Below are positions 17,907 to 27,228 of a stretch of 38,234 nt of DNA, one piece after another. Position 1 is the stretch's first letter; every line of letters begins with the position of its first letter. The notes below the pieces were generated by a model that saw nothing but the letters and a program-made list of their open reading frames with translations, ran no database searches and was not told where the DNA came from. The translations under genes were made by a program, and so were the position numbers. Source of the DNA: Candidatus Woesebacteria bacterium GW2011_GWA1_44_23 (GTDB taxonomy: Bacteria > Patescibacteriota > Microgenomatia > UBA8517); contig LCIL01000008.1 of NCBI GenBank assembly GCA_001001045.1, positions 1 to 38,234 of the forward strand. The letters are read 5' to 3'.

Positions 17907-18347
17907 GTGAAAAACAGGGTACCTACTTTAAAAGAATTTAATAGTATTTATTGGAGAACCGTAGGTAACTTATTTCATAAAATATCCCCTTGCATCGAAC
18001 ACCCGGGGTTACTTTTTAGGGACGTTCATATTCTATATCATGACTTAAAGTATAGATTCTTCCTTGTTACCGATCCTCCACCTATACAACATAAAAAAGA
18101 GCAGACGGATAATTATTTTGAAAGAATAGACCCAAAACACGGATTGAGATTTTATGAATGCATGGCAAGTAAATGTTCCGGGATTGATCTTGATTATGCA
18201 ATTCCCCGCGTGGATGAATTTTATAGCGACAAAAGATCCAGGAAAATTATAAGGGAATTTTTAATAAGCTTAAATCAAGCCGAACAACAAGTATTGGATA
18301 ACTATAAAAAATATTTAATTAGAAACGAAATACTAAAAGGGAATTGA
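17907..18347 (+). CDS. Hypothetical 146-aa protein
   Basis: GTG start 6 nt after TAATAT (17895-17900); intact ORF. Confidence 0.6.
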   Translation: MKNRVPTLKEFNSIYWRTVGNLFHKISPCIEHPGLLFRDVHILYHDLKYRFFLVTDPPPIQHKKEQTDNYFERIDPKHGLRFYECMASKCSGIDLDYAIPRVDEFYSDKRSRKIIREFLISLNQAEQQVLDNYKKYLIRNEILKGN

Positions 18348-18385
18348 GGCAATTATACTACTCTGAAAGTGATAATATTTAACTA

Positions 18386-18919
18386 GTGGCATTCGATTTT
18401 AGTCAAATCATTTTCCAATCCATTATTAATTCAATCAAAATAGCACCAGCCTTATGGCTTATGATTCTTGCACTTCTTTTTGCAGCCACAGCAATTTGGG
18501 TTTTCAAACTTCTTCATCTTGCAAAAGCAGACATATTCAAAATAGACAAAATGAGTGGCGAGGAATTCGAAACTTTCCTCGAAATATTATTTAGAAACGA
18601 TGGGTTTAAAGTAAACCACACAGGTAGTTCGAATAAATATAAAGGAGATTGGGGTGCAGATTTAATCATTGAGAAAAACGGAATAAAAACTTCTGTCCAA
18701 GCAAAAAGGTGGAAATGGATGGTTACTGAAAAATCAGTGCAAGAAGTTGTTACTTCAAAAGCACAATATGGTTGCCAAGGTGCAATGGTTATTACAAACA
18801 GTCATTTTTCCTATCACGCGAAACATTTAGCACGAGTTAACAATGTCTTACTTTGGGACAGAAACACTCTCGCTTCAGAAATATTGAGAATAAGAAAACA
18901 AAATAAAAGAGAACAATAA
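18386..18919 (+). CDS. Mrr-like restriction endonuclease-fold protein with N-terminal TM
   Basis: MSGEEFETFLEILFRNDGFKVNHTGSS...GDWGADLIIEKNGIKTSVQAKRW core. Confidence 0.88.
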   Translation: MAFDFSQIIFQSIINSIKIAPALWLMILALLFAATAIWVFKLLHLAKADIFKIDKMSGEEFETFLEILFRNDGFKVNHTGSSNKYKGDWGADLIIEKNGIKTSVQAKRWKWMVTEKSVQEVVTSKAQYGCQGAMVITNSHFSYHAKHLARVNNVLLWDRNTLASEILRIRKQNKREQ

Positions 18920-19034
18920 TCAAGAAAAATTCTAAATAAATTATTTTGGGATGACAAAATTAATACATAAAATCTTTTTGTACAGTCACTAGGGTATTGA
19001 CTTTCCGCCATTTGAATGTTTAAATCTAGAAGCT

Positions 19035-19074
19035 AAAACTGGAGAGTGAGCCTTTGGCCGCTAGCCAGTTTTTT
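19035..19074 (+). terminator. Probable rho-independent terminator after the Mrr-like gene
   Basis: AAAACTGG ... CCAGTTTT followed by TT. Confidence 0.55.
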
Positions 19075-19078
19075 GCAT

Positions 19079-19876
19079 TTAAGGAATATTGACAATCGCT
19101 TGAAAGTTTTTATATAAATTCTTCTTTTTCAGCCCCATACTTTGAGGGGTATGGAATAGTTTATTTTCCGCTTCTTTTCGTATCATTCTTTCATAACCAT
19201 TTAATGAAGCTACTTTGACAATTCTATTTTTTACCCTGTGACTAAGATTTAAACCGTAGCCCAACAAATCCGCCACTTGGGTAAGTGTATCCATGTTTCT
19301 TTTAGTTGAAAACGATAGAGAGGTAAGTCTTCTTTTAATTTCAAGGTGGTCAAGCTTATCAGATGGAAGACCTAAAGATTGATAACCAAAAAACGCTTCA
19401 TAGATGGAAATATCCTGAATTGGCGTAGAGGCTTCTTGTATAAATTCACCCGTTTTATCTTGAGCAACCAACACTCTTATAAAGTTTGCAATTAAATGTT
19501 CATATGCAATCTTTATTACTCTTCGTTGCTTCCAATTCAAGTTATAAACAGATTTTTGATCAACAATTATACAAATTGTATATAACGGGCATTTATTAAA
19601 AAAAAATTTAAGATCATTTATAAATTCTCTAAATTTCTTTAGGTCGTTTTTAAAAATTGTAAAATCTTTATCTTTTCTGCCAATATTTTTTGAATGAAAC
19701 ACCACATTTACCCTAGACCAATATTTAAATTTGATGTGATCAAGATTGGTAGAAATTTCAGAAATTCGATCCTTATCAACTACACATCCCGTCAAAATAA
19801 AAAAGGGCGAAACTTTATATCTTGCTGGGACTGACTCACCCAACTCATCAACAAACAATGCTAATTTCCTATTCAT
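19079..19876 (-). CDS. DUF3800 domain protein
   Basis: ALFVDELGES N-terminal motif, C-terminal VADLLGYGLN. Confidence 0.75.
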   Translation of the reverse strand: MNRKLALFVDELGESVPARYKVSPFFILTGCVVDKDRISEISTNLDHIKFKYWSRVNVVFHSKNIGRKDKDFTIFKNDLKKFREFINDLKFFFNKCPLYTICIIVDQKSVYNLNWKQRRVIKIAYEHLIANFIRVLVAQDKTGEFIQEASTPIQDISIYEAFFGYQSLGLPSDKLDHLEIKRRLTSLSFSTKRNMDTLTQVADLLGYGLNLSHRVKNRIVKVASLNGYERMIRKEAENKLFHTPQSMGLKKKNLYKNFQAIVNIP

Positions 19877-19938
19877 AAAAACAATTCAATCCTACTCCAA
19901 ATTATCAATATTTCAAATCCTGAATAGAATCGAAGGGT

Positions 19939-22900
19939 TCAAAGGTCAAACTTTAATACTTCATCGATCTTTTTTTGCAATTTATCTGTTTCTACTAACG
20001 CTACTATCATTTTTTGATAATGCTCAATATCCCCATTTGTTAATTCCGTACCTTTACGATCCTTCAACCATTTTTGTGCGGGCTGGTACCCGCCAATATA
20101 AAAATTCCATGCAACCTCAGGGACATTTCCAAAAAATTGATTTTGATTTATATAAACAGCTCTATTCTTGTAATCAATTTTTTCTATAATATTCGGTCCA
20201 TCAACGGGATAGGTGGTAACAAATTGATCCAATTTGGGTGATTCAAACAAATGAGAGGATCTTAATTCATTTCCAAAAGCAGCAATTTCTTTAAACTCCT
20301 CCTTATTCCTGGGGTATGGGACTCTTGGAAAACCACTTTTTAGGAGTTCTTTGTATTTTTCTCGGTAATTTGGCGAATATAAAACTGCATAAATATAATC
20401 AAAAATATTTTCTGGCGAAGTCTTTCCGATTATTTTTTCTATTTTATCAATTATCTCCCTCTTGAAATTTGGAACCCGAGACCCGTCCTCATTATAAATA
20501 TATAAAGGGCCAAGGTAACTAATTCCAGCACCCGCGCTTTTGTTACCTGCGTAGCATTGGTCTATGATGTATTTAGAAATGAAAATATCAAACTTATATT
20601 CTGTTGACATTGGCCTAATCCAACTCAAGCCAAAGTTTTCACCTTTTAAAAAATTCCCGAATATTTTGAACCTTCCCCAATCTACCATCTTTGGTGAATA
20701 ATAAATATAACGTTGATCAAAAGGCCTGTAGCTTATAAATTTTATTAAGTCTTCGGGCATTTCATCGATTACGGATTTTCTAGCAGTAGCGAGTTTCCAC
20801 CCTCTGGAGTCTCCCGCCAAATACTTTCCATTTTGTTTATTGGGGAATAGCCATGCGCGTATTTCATTATCAGAATAATTAAAATCTGAAAAACGAATGA
20901 TTCTCTTTAACAGTGAATCTTTATCGGTATCGATTACAACAGCATCCCGTGCAGTTACAATACCCGTCGAATTTCTTACAAAAAGTTCATTTACATCAAA
21001 CCCTTTAAGATATTCCTTTTCAAGTTTTGCAGAACTTCCTTCTTTAAAAAATAAATTAGGGAGACGGGGTTCAATAAGCTTCCATTTAATATTTTCTAAT
21101 GACGAATTATTTAACTGTTCATATTTTTTAATTCGCTTCCCCCATAAATCTTGAGAATATAGTTTTGCTAGATCTCCTTGTTTTTTCTTTCCGGTCTTTA
21201 CTGCCAGAAGAATTGAAACACCTTGTTGTATATCAAAAACATTTTCATCCTTTCCCCCATCTGGTGGTATCTCATGTTTCTTTGAATTGCCATGAAGATC
21301 CATCGAATATAAATAATCAAAAGTGTCCAGTAAACTCCATCTCATTCCTCTAAATGTTGGATTATCAAGGTAACCATGGTTAGTAATAAAACCGACAATA
21401 CCTTCGCCGTTTTTCTGAATCATTTTTTCCGCAAGCGCAATAAACTTTACATAATCATCATTAAGCCAATGTTTCTTTTCCCGAAGTCTTTGTTTTCCCC
21501 CTGGCTCTACCTTATATTTCTCAACAAGTTTGTTAGCATACTCTGTTTCATTTGATGAAATTCCACTATAGGGAGGGTTACCAATTACGATCATGATGGG
21601 TTTTTCATTTTTTATTTTTGAGGCCGCCTTCGATTCTTCGGCGATACTTTCCGCCAACCCAAGAGCAAATAAACCCTGTTGTTGGATACCGCTTTCTTCT
21701 AATGAGTTAGTAAGATAAATACCCAACCTACGATCATTAAAATATTTAAAGCCGGTATCTCTGAAAGCCAAACTTAACTTAAGATGGGCGATTGTATATG
21801 GAGTCATCATTAACTCAAATCCATAAATACGGGGAAGCAAATCATGAAGCACGTAAGGGTGCCATTGTCCTTTTTGTCCGGTTTTGATCAAGTGCTCATA
21901 AATATTCCGAATAATTTTGCTAATAAAAGTGCCTGTTCCAACGGCTGGGTCGAGGATTTGAACTTTATGCAAACCATTTTTCGTTTTTGTTGTACTTGAT
22001 AAACCCCCAGCGAGGTCAAAATCTTTCTTAAGTAAATAATCAACTGAACGTACTATAAATTGAACCACAGGAACGGGGGTATAGTACGCACCTATTTTTT
22101 TACGTAAATCTGGATCATATTCCTTAAGGAAGTCTTCATAAAAATGGATTACGGGGTCTGGTTCAATGTGTGTATTACCCCACAAATCCTTTTTGTAATA
22201 TTCTTTCATAAGTTCAGAGACGTCCGCATGAGAAAGCACATCGCACAGTTCATCAACAATATATTCGAGTCGCTTGTCGAAGTTGGGCCCAACAATATGA
22301 TCAAAAAAATCTCTAAGAAAAGGGTTTGATCTTGGTATTAAGTCACGTGCTTCTTGTCTAGAAAACGTGCTTTGAGGGTCGTCTTCATGTCGAGCTGCAA
22401 AAAGGCCGTAAACAAGCGTCTGTGCATACATATCGGCAAAAGCGTCCTTAGTTAAATCATGAACCAAAAGCTTTTTAATGGTCTCGTAAACTTTAACAAT
22501 TTCGGTGTTTATATCGGAATCATTAGCAAGGTATTGTCGTAGATTATCTCGAATTCTTCGAGCTTTACCTGCCATAATTTTTGAAAGATGTACGCCTGAT
22601 TTAATAGGCTCCTTCTGTGATTGGGAAAAGTCAATTAAGGTTTTTGCAAGATTTACAAAATTTTGAGGAAATTGCCTAATTATACGTCCCTTAAGATTAT
22701 ATTCTGCAATTTTTATTGGTTCTCCATACCGAATACCATTTCTATAAAAACGAAATTCTACATAATCGGTAAGCACTAGGTTTGTGTATCCGTAGTACCG
22801 AGTCATTTGTTCTGAATCTTCAATCCTGTCAAGAGATACACCAATATCTTTAGCTTCTATATACAATATTGGAACATCATTTTTAAGTACAATAAAGTCT

Positions 22901-23073
22901 GGTTTGTTGTGTTGTTCCGCTTTTGGATCGTGATCTATACGCCTGACATTAATTTCTTCAAAAATCTTTTTGATTAAGACCTCGAAATCAGTACGATAAC
23001 CCATCTCGCTAGTTTCCACATGAGCAAATTTAGCAGAGAGAGATGAAATATAATCAGCAAAAACATCCTGCAT
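19939..23073 (-). CDS. Type IIG / ISP-like restriction-modification enzyme (fused N6-adenine methylase)
   Basis: N-terminal KPDFIVLKNDVPILYIEAKDIG nuclease motif, LDPAVGTGTFISKIIRNIYEHL, IVIGNPPYSG, ISP-type C-terminal region (FDQRYIYYSPKMVDWGR...). Confidence 0.93.
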   Translation of the reverse strand: MQDVFADYISSLSAKFAHVETSEMGYRTDFEVLIKKIFEEINVRRIDHDPKAEQHNKPDFIVLKNDVPILYIEAKDIGVSLDRIEDSEQMTRYYGYTNLVLTDYVEFRFYRNGIRYGEPIKIAEYNLKGRIIRQFPQNFVNLAKTLIDFSQSQKEPIKSGVHLSKIMAGKARRIRDNLRQYLANDSDINTEIVKVYETIKKLLVHDLTKDAFADMYAQTLVYGLFAARHEDDPQSTFSRQEARDLIPRSNPFLRDFFDHIVGPNFDKRLEYIVDELCDVLSHADVSELMKEYYKKDLWGNTHIEPDPVIHFYEDFLKEYDPDLRKKIGAYYTPVPVVQFIVRSVDYLLKKDFDLAGGLSSTTKTKNGLHKVQILDPAVGTGTFISKIIRNIYEHLIKTGQKGQWHPYVLHDLLPRIYGFELMMTPYTIAHLKLSLAFRDTGFKYFNDRRLGIYLTNSLEESGIQQQGLFALGLAESIAEESKAASKIKNEKPIMIVIGNPPYSGISSNETEYANKLVEKYKVEPGGKQRLREKKHWLNDDYVKFIALAEKMIQKNGEGIVGFITNHGYLDNPTFRGMRWSLLDTFDYLYSMDLHGNSKKHEIPPDGGKDENVFDIQQGVSILLAVKTGKKKQGDLAKLYSQDLWGKRIKKYEQLNNSSLENIKWKLIEPRLPNLFFKEGSSAKLEKEYLKGFDVNELFVRNSTGIVTARDAVVIDTDKDSLLKRIIRFSDFNYSDNEIRAWLFPNKQNGKYLAGDSRGWKLATARKSVIDEMPEDLIKFISYRPFDQRYIYYSPKMVDWGRFKIFGNFLKGENFGLSWIRPMSTEYKFDIFISKYIIDQCYAGNKSAGAGISYLGPLYIYNEDGSRVPNFKREIIDKIEKIIGKTSPENIFDYIYAVLYSPNYREKYKELLKSGFPRVPYPRNKEEFKEIAAFGNELRSSHLFESPKLDQFVTTYPVDGPNIIEKIDYKNRAVYINQNQFFGNVPEVAWNFYIGGYQPAQKWLKDRKGTELTNGDIEHYQKMIVALVETDKLQKKIDEVLKFDL

Positions 23074-23114
23074 CCTGGCCTATTTTACTACATTTCCCAA
23101 AGATTATAAGGATA

Positions 23115-23348
23115 TTATCTTCTATTCGTTCTTTTCCAAACTGAAGTAATTCTACAAACACCTTTTGAATCGGTAAGGTAGGCAACACCAATTTCGTAGC
23201 CATTATATTTTCTTACGGAGTTGTAGCCTGCACCGTTTGTCCACTTTTCAGGAGTTCCTTTATTGTAGACGTCCATTACCTGCCCTTCGGAAAGGCCAAA
23301 AGAAGCCATTTTTGAAAGCGCTTTGTTTGTAAAAATGATATTAGCCAT
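23115..23348 (-). CDS. DUF4258-like small protein
   Basis: FTNKALSKMASFGLSEGQVMDVYNKG...YEIGVAYLTDSKGVCRITSVWKR. Confidence 0.6.
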   Translation of the reverse strand: MANIIFTNKALSKMASFGLSEGQVMDVYNKGTPEKWTNGAGYNSVRKYNGYEIGVAYLTDSKGVCRITSVWKRTNRR

Positions 23349-23413
23349 AACCTTGGCCTATTGTAGCACTTTGCTGTATTGAAATTTATTGCTTCACGAT
23401 ATTTAATGGACGC

Positions 23414-23542
23414 ATGTCATTAACGATGCAGGATCTCGACGCGATAGAAAAAGTTGTGGGTGAACAAATTGAAGAAAGAACGAAAAATTTACCCACAAGA
23501 GATGAATTTTTTAATAAGTTGAAGATTCAACCCGCTATTTAA
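23414..23542 (+). CDS. Short (42 aa) charged/coiled-coil protein, possibly a truncated gene
   Basis: MSLTMQDLDAIEKVVGEQIEERTKNLPTRDEFFNKLKIQPAI*; resembles the start of a longer helical protein type recalled from CPR genomes. Confidence 0.4.
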   Translation: MSLTMQDLDAIEKVVGEQIEERTKNLPTRDEFFNKLKIQPAI

Positions 23543-23555
23543 TTACCCCAAGAGA

Positions 23556-24077
23556 CTAGGGCATGAAGAAGTAATTGTACTCATCAAAGGCAAAATGGCC
23601 CGAGGGTCTATTTAAAAGAATGTCTGCAATCTGCCAGGCATCCATATCCTCAGAGATCCTGTACTCGGCGTTTTTGTCGATGGTCCTGGTTTTACCAACA
23701 CTAATCGCATTTTCGCCTGAAGTTACGTCTTTCGTGTGCTCTAAAGCATATCGGAAACTTTTTTCATCCCTGATAAAACCGTAATAAGCGAGGTTACTGA
23801 CCAGGGCGTCCAGGGTTGTGTTGTTGCTGATTCTCAGATCCACCGTTCCGTCAACTCCGGGCTTTGACCTGATCTCCTGCGCTTCCTGAGGTGTCATTCT
23901 CAAATTTTGGATAAAATAATCTTCAACTTTCTTAGGGGAATTCCAATTCCTTCCCGGGGCATCAAAGCTTTCATCGATAGGATTGGATAGTTTAGAATAT
24001 CCAAAAATACTGACAACTCCAAGAAATATTATGCCTGCAATTACATAAAGACGGTATTTGGAGAAATATTTAACCAT
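23556..24077 (-). CDS. MltG-like N-terminal (LysM-like) domain protein without catalytic domain
   Basis: NLAYYGFIRDEKSFRYALEHTKD...AEYRISEDMDAWQIADILLN parallels MltG KALQDQKFIRDSGAFQFLLDNFSG...GGYRLSQDMNAWAVMKKITG. Confidence 0.7.
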   Translation of the reverse strand: MVKYFSKYRLYVIAGIIFLGVVSIFGYSKLSNPIDESFDAPGRNWNSPKKVEDYFIQNLRMTPQEAQEIRSKPGVDGTVDLRISNNTTLDALVSNLAYYGFIRDEKSFRYALEHTKDVTSGENAISVGKTRTIDKNAEYRISEDMDAWQIADILLNRPSGHFAFDEYNYFFMP

Positions 24078-24194
24078 CCTGCCCTATTTTAACACTTTCC
24101 CGTTTGACTTCACTCAGTCAATCTGCTTTCTTTCCTTCCCCATAGCCAAAATTTTTTCAAAATCTTCCACATTACCCACAAAACATATTGGTTT

Positions 24195-24698
24195 TCAGGC
24201 AAGCTTCTCACCCTTGTAATTTTGTTCCTTAATATTAAATCCAACTTTAAGTTTATTCATTACTTCTCTTTCAATTGGACCGGCTTTCGGGTAAATTGCT
24301 CTAAATCTCTTCTTAAAGTTTTTGCTCCAATTTTTCCCTTGAATATGGTTTCTTGCTAAGCTGGATTTATACCTTTCTATTTCATTTGCAATAATTATTT
24401 CCTCCATGGGTCCTCTCAAGGCGAGGTTGTTTTCGTATGTGTCGCTGTTATATAACTCCATAGGTAGGGTTAAGAGGTGATCACGGTAATCGTTATTCAT
24501 AACTATATTCGGATTTGCTATCCTATTAAATACTTCCGGAATGTCGGGAAAAAACTTTGGTAAATTCTCACCACAACCCATTTTCATGACTGCATCCGTA
24601 AAACCTTCTTTTGTATTTAGAGGCGGTTTGAATAAATTAAGATCAATAATGTGTTTTAAAGGAATTTCTCTTGTTATATCTAAATCTACTTTATCCAC
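24195..24698 (-). CDS. Hypothetical 167-aa protein
   Basis: GTG start 6 nt after TAAAAT (24705-24710). Confidence 0.55.
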   Translation of the reverse strand: MDKVDLDITREIPLKHIIDLNLFKPPLNTKEGFTDAVMKMGCGENLPKFFPDIPEVFNRIANPNIVMNNDYRDHLLTLPMELYNSDTYENNLALRGPMEEIIIANEIERYKSSLARNHIQGKNWSKNFKKRFRAIYPKAGPIEREVMNKLKVGFNIKEQNYKGEKLA

Positions 24699-24788
24699 AA
24701 AAACATTTTACATCCTTTTAAAACTAAACTCCATACAGGGCAATTGGCGACTCTGATTAGACAAATATGAAGTGAAGATAAATTTGTA

Positions 24789-24831
24789 GCGCCTGCAGGA
24801 TGTAAATAAAAATAAACAATCCTGCAGGCGC
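24789..24831. repeat. Perfect 13-bp inverted repeat (hairpin)
   Basis: GCGCCTGCAGGAT ... ATCCTGCAGGCGC with 17-nt A/T-rich loop; 20 nt past the stop of the 24852..25067 gene. Confidence 0.9.
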
Positions 24832-24851
24832 AGTCCTCGGTATTACAAATT

Positions 24852-25067
24852 TCATAAATGGCGGAGCCTATTGATCATTAGCCATACGGCTAATAATAAA
24901 AACCATACGGTAAACAACCCTCCACAACATGACGTATACGCCATTCCCAGGTCCAAATGTGATACGTAATTAAACACGTCTCTTACCATTGCGTTAAACA
25001 AAGAAAAAGCAAACAGCAAAATGAATGGGATCGCGATCAAAAACAACAGCCAATGTGACGTGCGCAT
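24852..25067 (-). CDS. Small two-TM membrane protein (71 aa)
   Basis: MRTSHWLLFLIAIPFILLFAFSLFNAM...SCCGGLFTVWFLLLAVWLMI; SD AAAAGGAGG; consensus promoter. Confidence 0.75.
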   Translation of the reverse strand: MRTSHWLLFLIAIPFILLFAFSLFNAMVRDVFNYVSHLDLGMAYTSCCGGLFTVWFLLLAVWLMINRLRHL

Positions 25068-25135
25068 TGCACAGCCTCCTTTTCTTTAAAGTGCCAGGTT
25101 AGTTTATATATGAAATATAATACTCAAGGAACCAT

Positions 25136-25164
25136 ATTATAGGACAGGTGAGTATTTATGTCAA
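25136..25164 (-). promoter_or_regulatory. Perfect consensus sigma70 promoter TTGACA-N17-TATAAT
   Basis: Minus strand: TTGACA (25164-25159), 17-nt spacer, TATAAT (25141-25136). Confidence 0.9.
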
Positions 25165-25279
25165 TCGATGGACGTTGTATTTAACAAAGCGTCGCAAGGC
25201 AATCGACCGACTTTTACACATTAAGGTGAAGGGAATGTTTTTGTTTTTTTGAACCACATGGATTTGAAAGATCCGGTTA

Positions 25280-26029
25280 TTAAGACTTTTCGGCAACGAG
25301 AACTATTCTATGGCGCTGAAGGGCTATTCCTTTTTCCGTTTTGTGCTCTGCGATATACCGTGCAAGATTGTCTCTGTCTTTTATGGGGTCGTAATCCTCA
25401 AAAATAGGGACTTTCTCCAGATAACTGCTCAGATCAACCGATGTTTTAAAATATTCGGTATATAAGTACTCTCCCGCACAGGAAACCGTAAGCCAGACAT
25501 CTTCAAGATCCTTAATGTCCCTTTTTAAAACAGGTTCGTTCCACTTTCCGTAATTCTGACCTCTCCCGAAAATTTCTTTTATCGCCCGTGCATCCTGTTC
25601 ACCGACTTTTATTCCGATGTACTTGCCTCCGGGAACAAGAAGTCTTTCAAATTCAAGGTAGTCCGTGGGGCCGCGTCTGGAATAAATGACTCCGAAGATT
25701 TCGGAAAAGTATTGATTATGGAATATATCAATCTTCCTGAAACTGACGTTTGTTATTCCCGTTTCCTTTTGCAATTTACATGCGGTTTCTAGCATGCTGT
25801 CGGAGGTTTCTATTGCCGTGATTTTTTTAAAGTTCGGGGCGACACTTAGCGTAAATCTTCCGTCTCTGGAACCCACATCCAAAGCTTCTATACGGGAATC
25901 CGCGGCCTGCAGGAGTTCGCTTATAAATCTTTCTTCAGGGTCCTCACCGGGAAACTCTTTCTGCATGTCAACTTCCGTAGAATAGTTTTCGAATTTCTCG
26001 GCTACTTTATTGTAAAAATCAATTTCCAT
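25280..26029 (-). CDS. SAM-dependent methyltransferase
   Basis: IEALDVGSRDGRFTLSVAPNFKKITAIETSDSMLETA. Confidence 0.88.
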   Translation of the reverse strand: MEIDFYNKVAEKFENYSTEVDMQKEFPGEDPEERFISELLQAADSRIEALDVGSRDGRFTLSVAPNFKKITAIETSDSMLETACKLQKETGITNVSFRKIDIFHNQYFSEIFGVIYSRRGPTDYLEFERLLVPGGKYIGIKVGEQDARAIKEIFGRGQNYGKWNEPVLKRDIKDLEDVWLTVSCAGEYLYTEYFKTSVDLSSYLEKVPIFEDYDPIKDRDNLARYIAEHKTEKGIALQRHRIVLVAEKS

Positions 26030-26046
26030 GGGGATATAATAGCACC

Positions 26047-26574
26047 TTAAGGGTAGCAGTTGGGCCAGAGGGCACTTTTTCCGATACTTAGGGCGTAGGC
26101 AGCGGTTTGAACGGCTTCCTCCGCATTAAAGCGCAGGTTTGCGTCCGGATCCTCTCCGATTTTTACTCTCAGGTTTTTCCAGGTAACGGCTCCGAACTGA
26201 TAAAGGCCGGCATATCCTAAATTTTGGGCTAAAGGGTTAAATCCTGATTCGCAGATTGCCATGTAGCGCAAAACGTCAGGGCTTACCCCATACTGCCCTG
26301 CAAACCTGTTTATAAACTCATTAATTTGCTGGGAAGTGTATTTTGGCTGCGGAACGGGCGTTGGGGTTTTGGTCGGGGTAGGTTTGGGCTTTGGTGTAGG
26401 GGTAGGTGTCGGGGTGGCAGTCGGCGTTGGAACGGCGGTTGGAACGGGTGTTGCCGTAAAGGTGGTTACTTCTGCCAAAATTTTTTGCTGGGACTTGTCC
26501 CTATTTATCAAGAGTAGGGCAATGCCTTCCCCTGTAAGAACCAAAAGAAGAAAATATAAAACAAGCGTTTTCAT
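26047..26574 (-). CDS. Transglycosylase SLT/Rpf-like exported protein with Thr/Pro linker
   Basis: YGVSPDVLRYMAICESGFNPLAQNLGYAGLYQFGAVTWKNL; TPTPTPTPKPKPTPTKTP linker. Confidence 0.85.
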   Translation of the reverse strand: MKTLVLYFLLLVLTGEGIALLLINRDKSQQKILAEVTTFTATPVPTAVPTPTATPTPTPTPKPKPTPTKTPTPVPQPKYTSQQINEFINRFAGQYGVSPDVLRYMAICESGFNPLAQNLGYAGLYQFGAVTWKNLRVKIGEDPDANLRFNAEEAVQTAAYALSIGKSALWPNCYP

Positions 26575-26598
26575 CCGCGCTATTTTACCATGCTTAAT

Positions 26599-27228
26599 TC
26601 ATTTATTTTCAACTTGTCCCTTTGCGATTTTAATAGGCTTAATTTTTAACTGAAAGGCATCATCGATTTCCAAAGACTGCATCTGGAATCCTGTTATGTA
26701 GTCTGGGTGAAATTTGAATTTTTTTGCCGCCTGGTCAAATATCTCGCTATCCCAGATATTTACTATCAACTCCTCGGTAATTACACCTATGTAATCGGGG
26801 ATTCCCTGTCCTTTTACCCGAGAGTAGAGAACGGCGGTTTTAACGTCGGCGGGTTTCATCTCCCAGCACTTGGAGGTAATCATATTAAGGGTTTCTCCTG
26901 TATCACATATCTCATCTACCACCAAAACCTTCTTTCTTTTTAAGTCTTTTGCGGGCAAAACCGACCATACGGGGCGTTCGTGTTTAATGACATTGTTTTC
27001 CCTTCTCGATATGCGAATGGGGAAAAGATCTTTTTGAAGCATGTGTGATACTAGGGTGGCTGCCATAAGGCCACCACGGCCGTTGCCTACTATGACGTCG
27101 GGATCGTACTTGGCTATATTTTGTACAAGACCTTTGCAAAGCCTATGGAAAACTTCCCAGGAAACGGGTCGTATTCCAACCTTTTCCTTGTACGGATATT
27201 CCTTGTATCTTTTATCTTGTTCAACCAT
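26599..27228 (-). CDS. Phosphoribosyltransferase family protein
   Basis: PRPP motif KVLVVDEICDTGETL; VIVGNGRGGLMAATLVSHML. Confidence 0.92.
   Translation of the reverse strand: MVEQDKRYKEYPYKEKVGIRPVSWEVFHRLCKGLVQNIAKYDPDVIVGNGRGGLMAATLVSHMLQKDLFPIRISRRENNVIKHERPVWSVLPAKDLKRKKVLVVDEICDTGETLNMITSKCWEMKPADVKTAVLYSRVKGQGIPDYIGVITEELIVNIWDSEIFDQAAKKFKFHPDYITGFQMQSLEIDDAFQLKIKPIKIAKGQVENK

Noticed and set aside
24789-24831. Cloning-vector or adapter origin for the CCTGCAGG-containing inverted repeat
   Set aside because: The flanks are A/T-rich genomic-looking sequence and the repeat sits naturally 3' of a small gene with full expression signals; no other vector features were seen.
25141-25280. 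Intergenic region with repeated CAATCGA as a possible structured RNA
   Set aside because: Only short direct matches, no convincing long helix; the right part is explained by the upstream promoter region of the 71-aa gene.
26336-26653. Gly/Val-rich ORF (GVGVLVGVGLGFGVGVGVGVAVGVG) on plus strand
   Set aside because: Antisense shadow of the Thr/Pro-rich linker of the transglycosylase gene on the minus strand.
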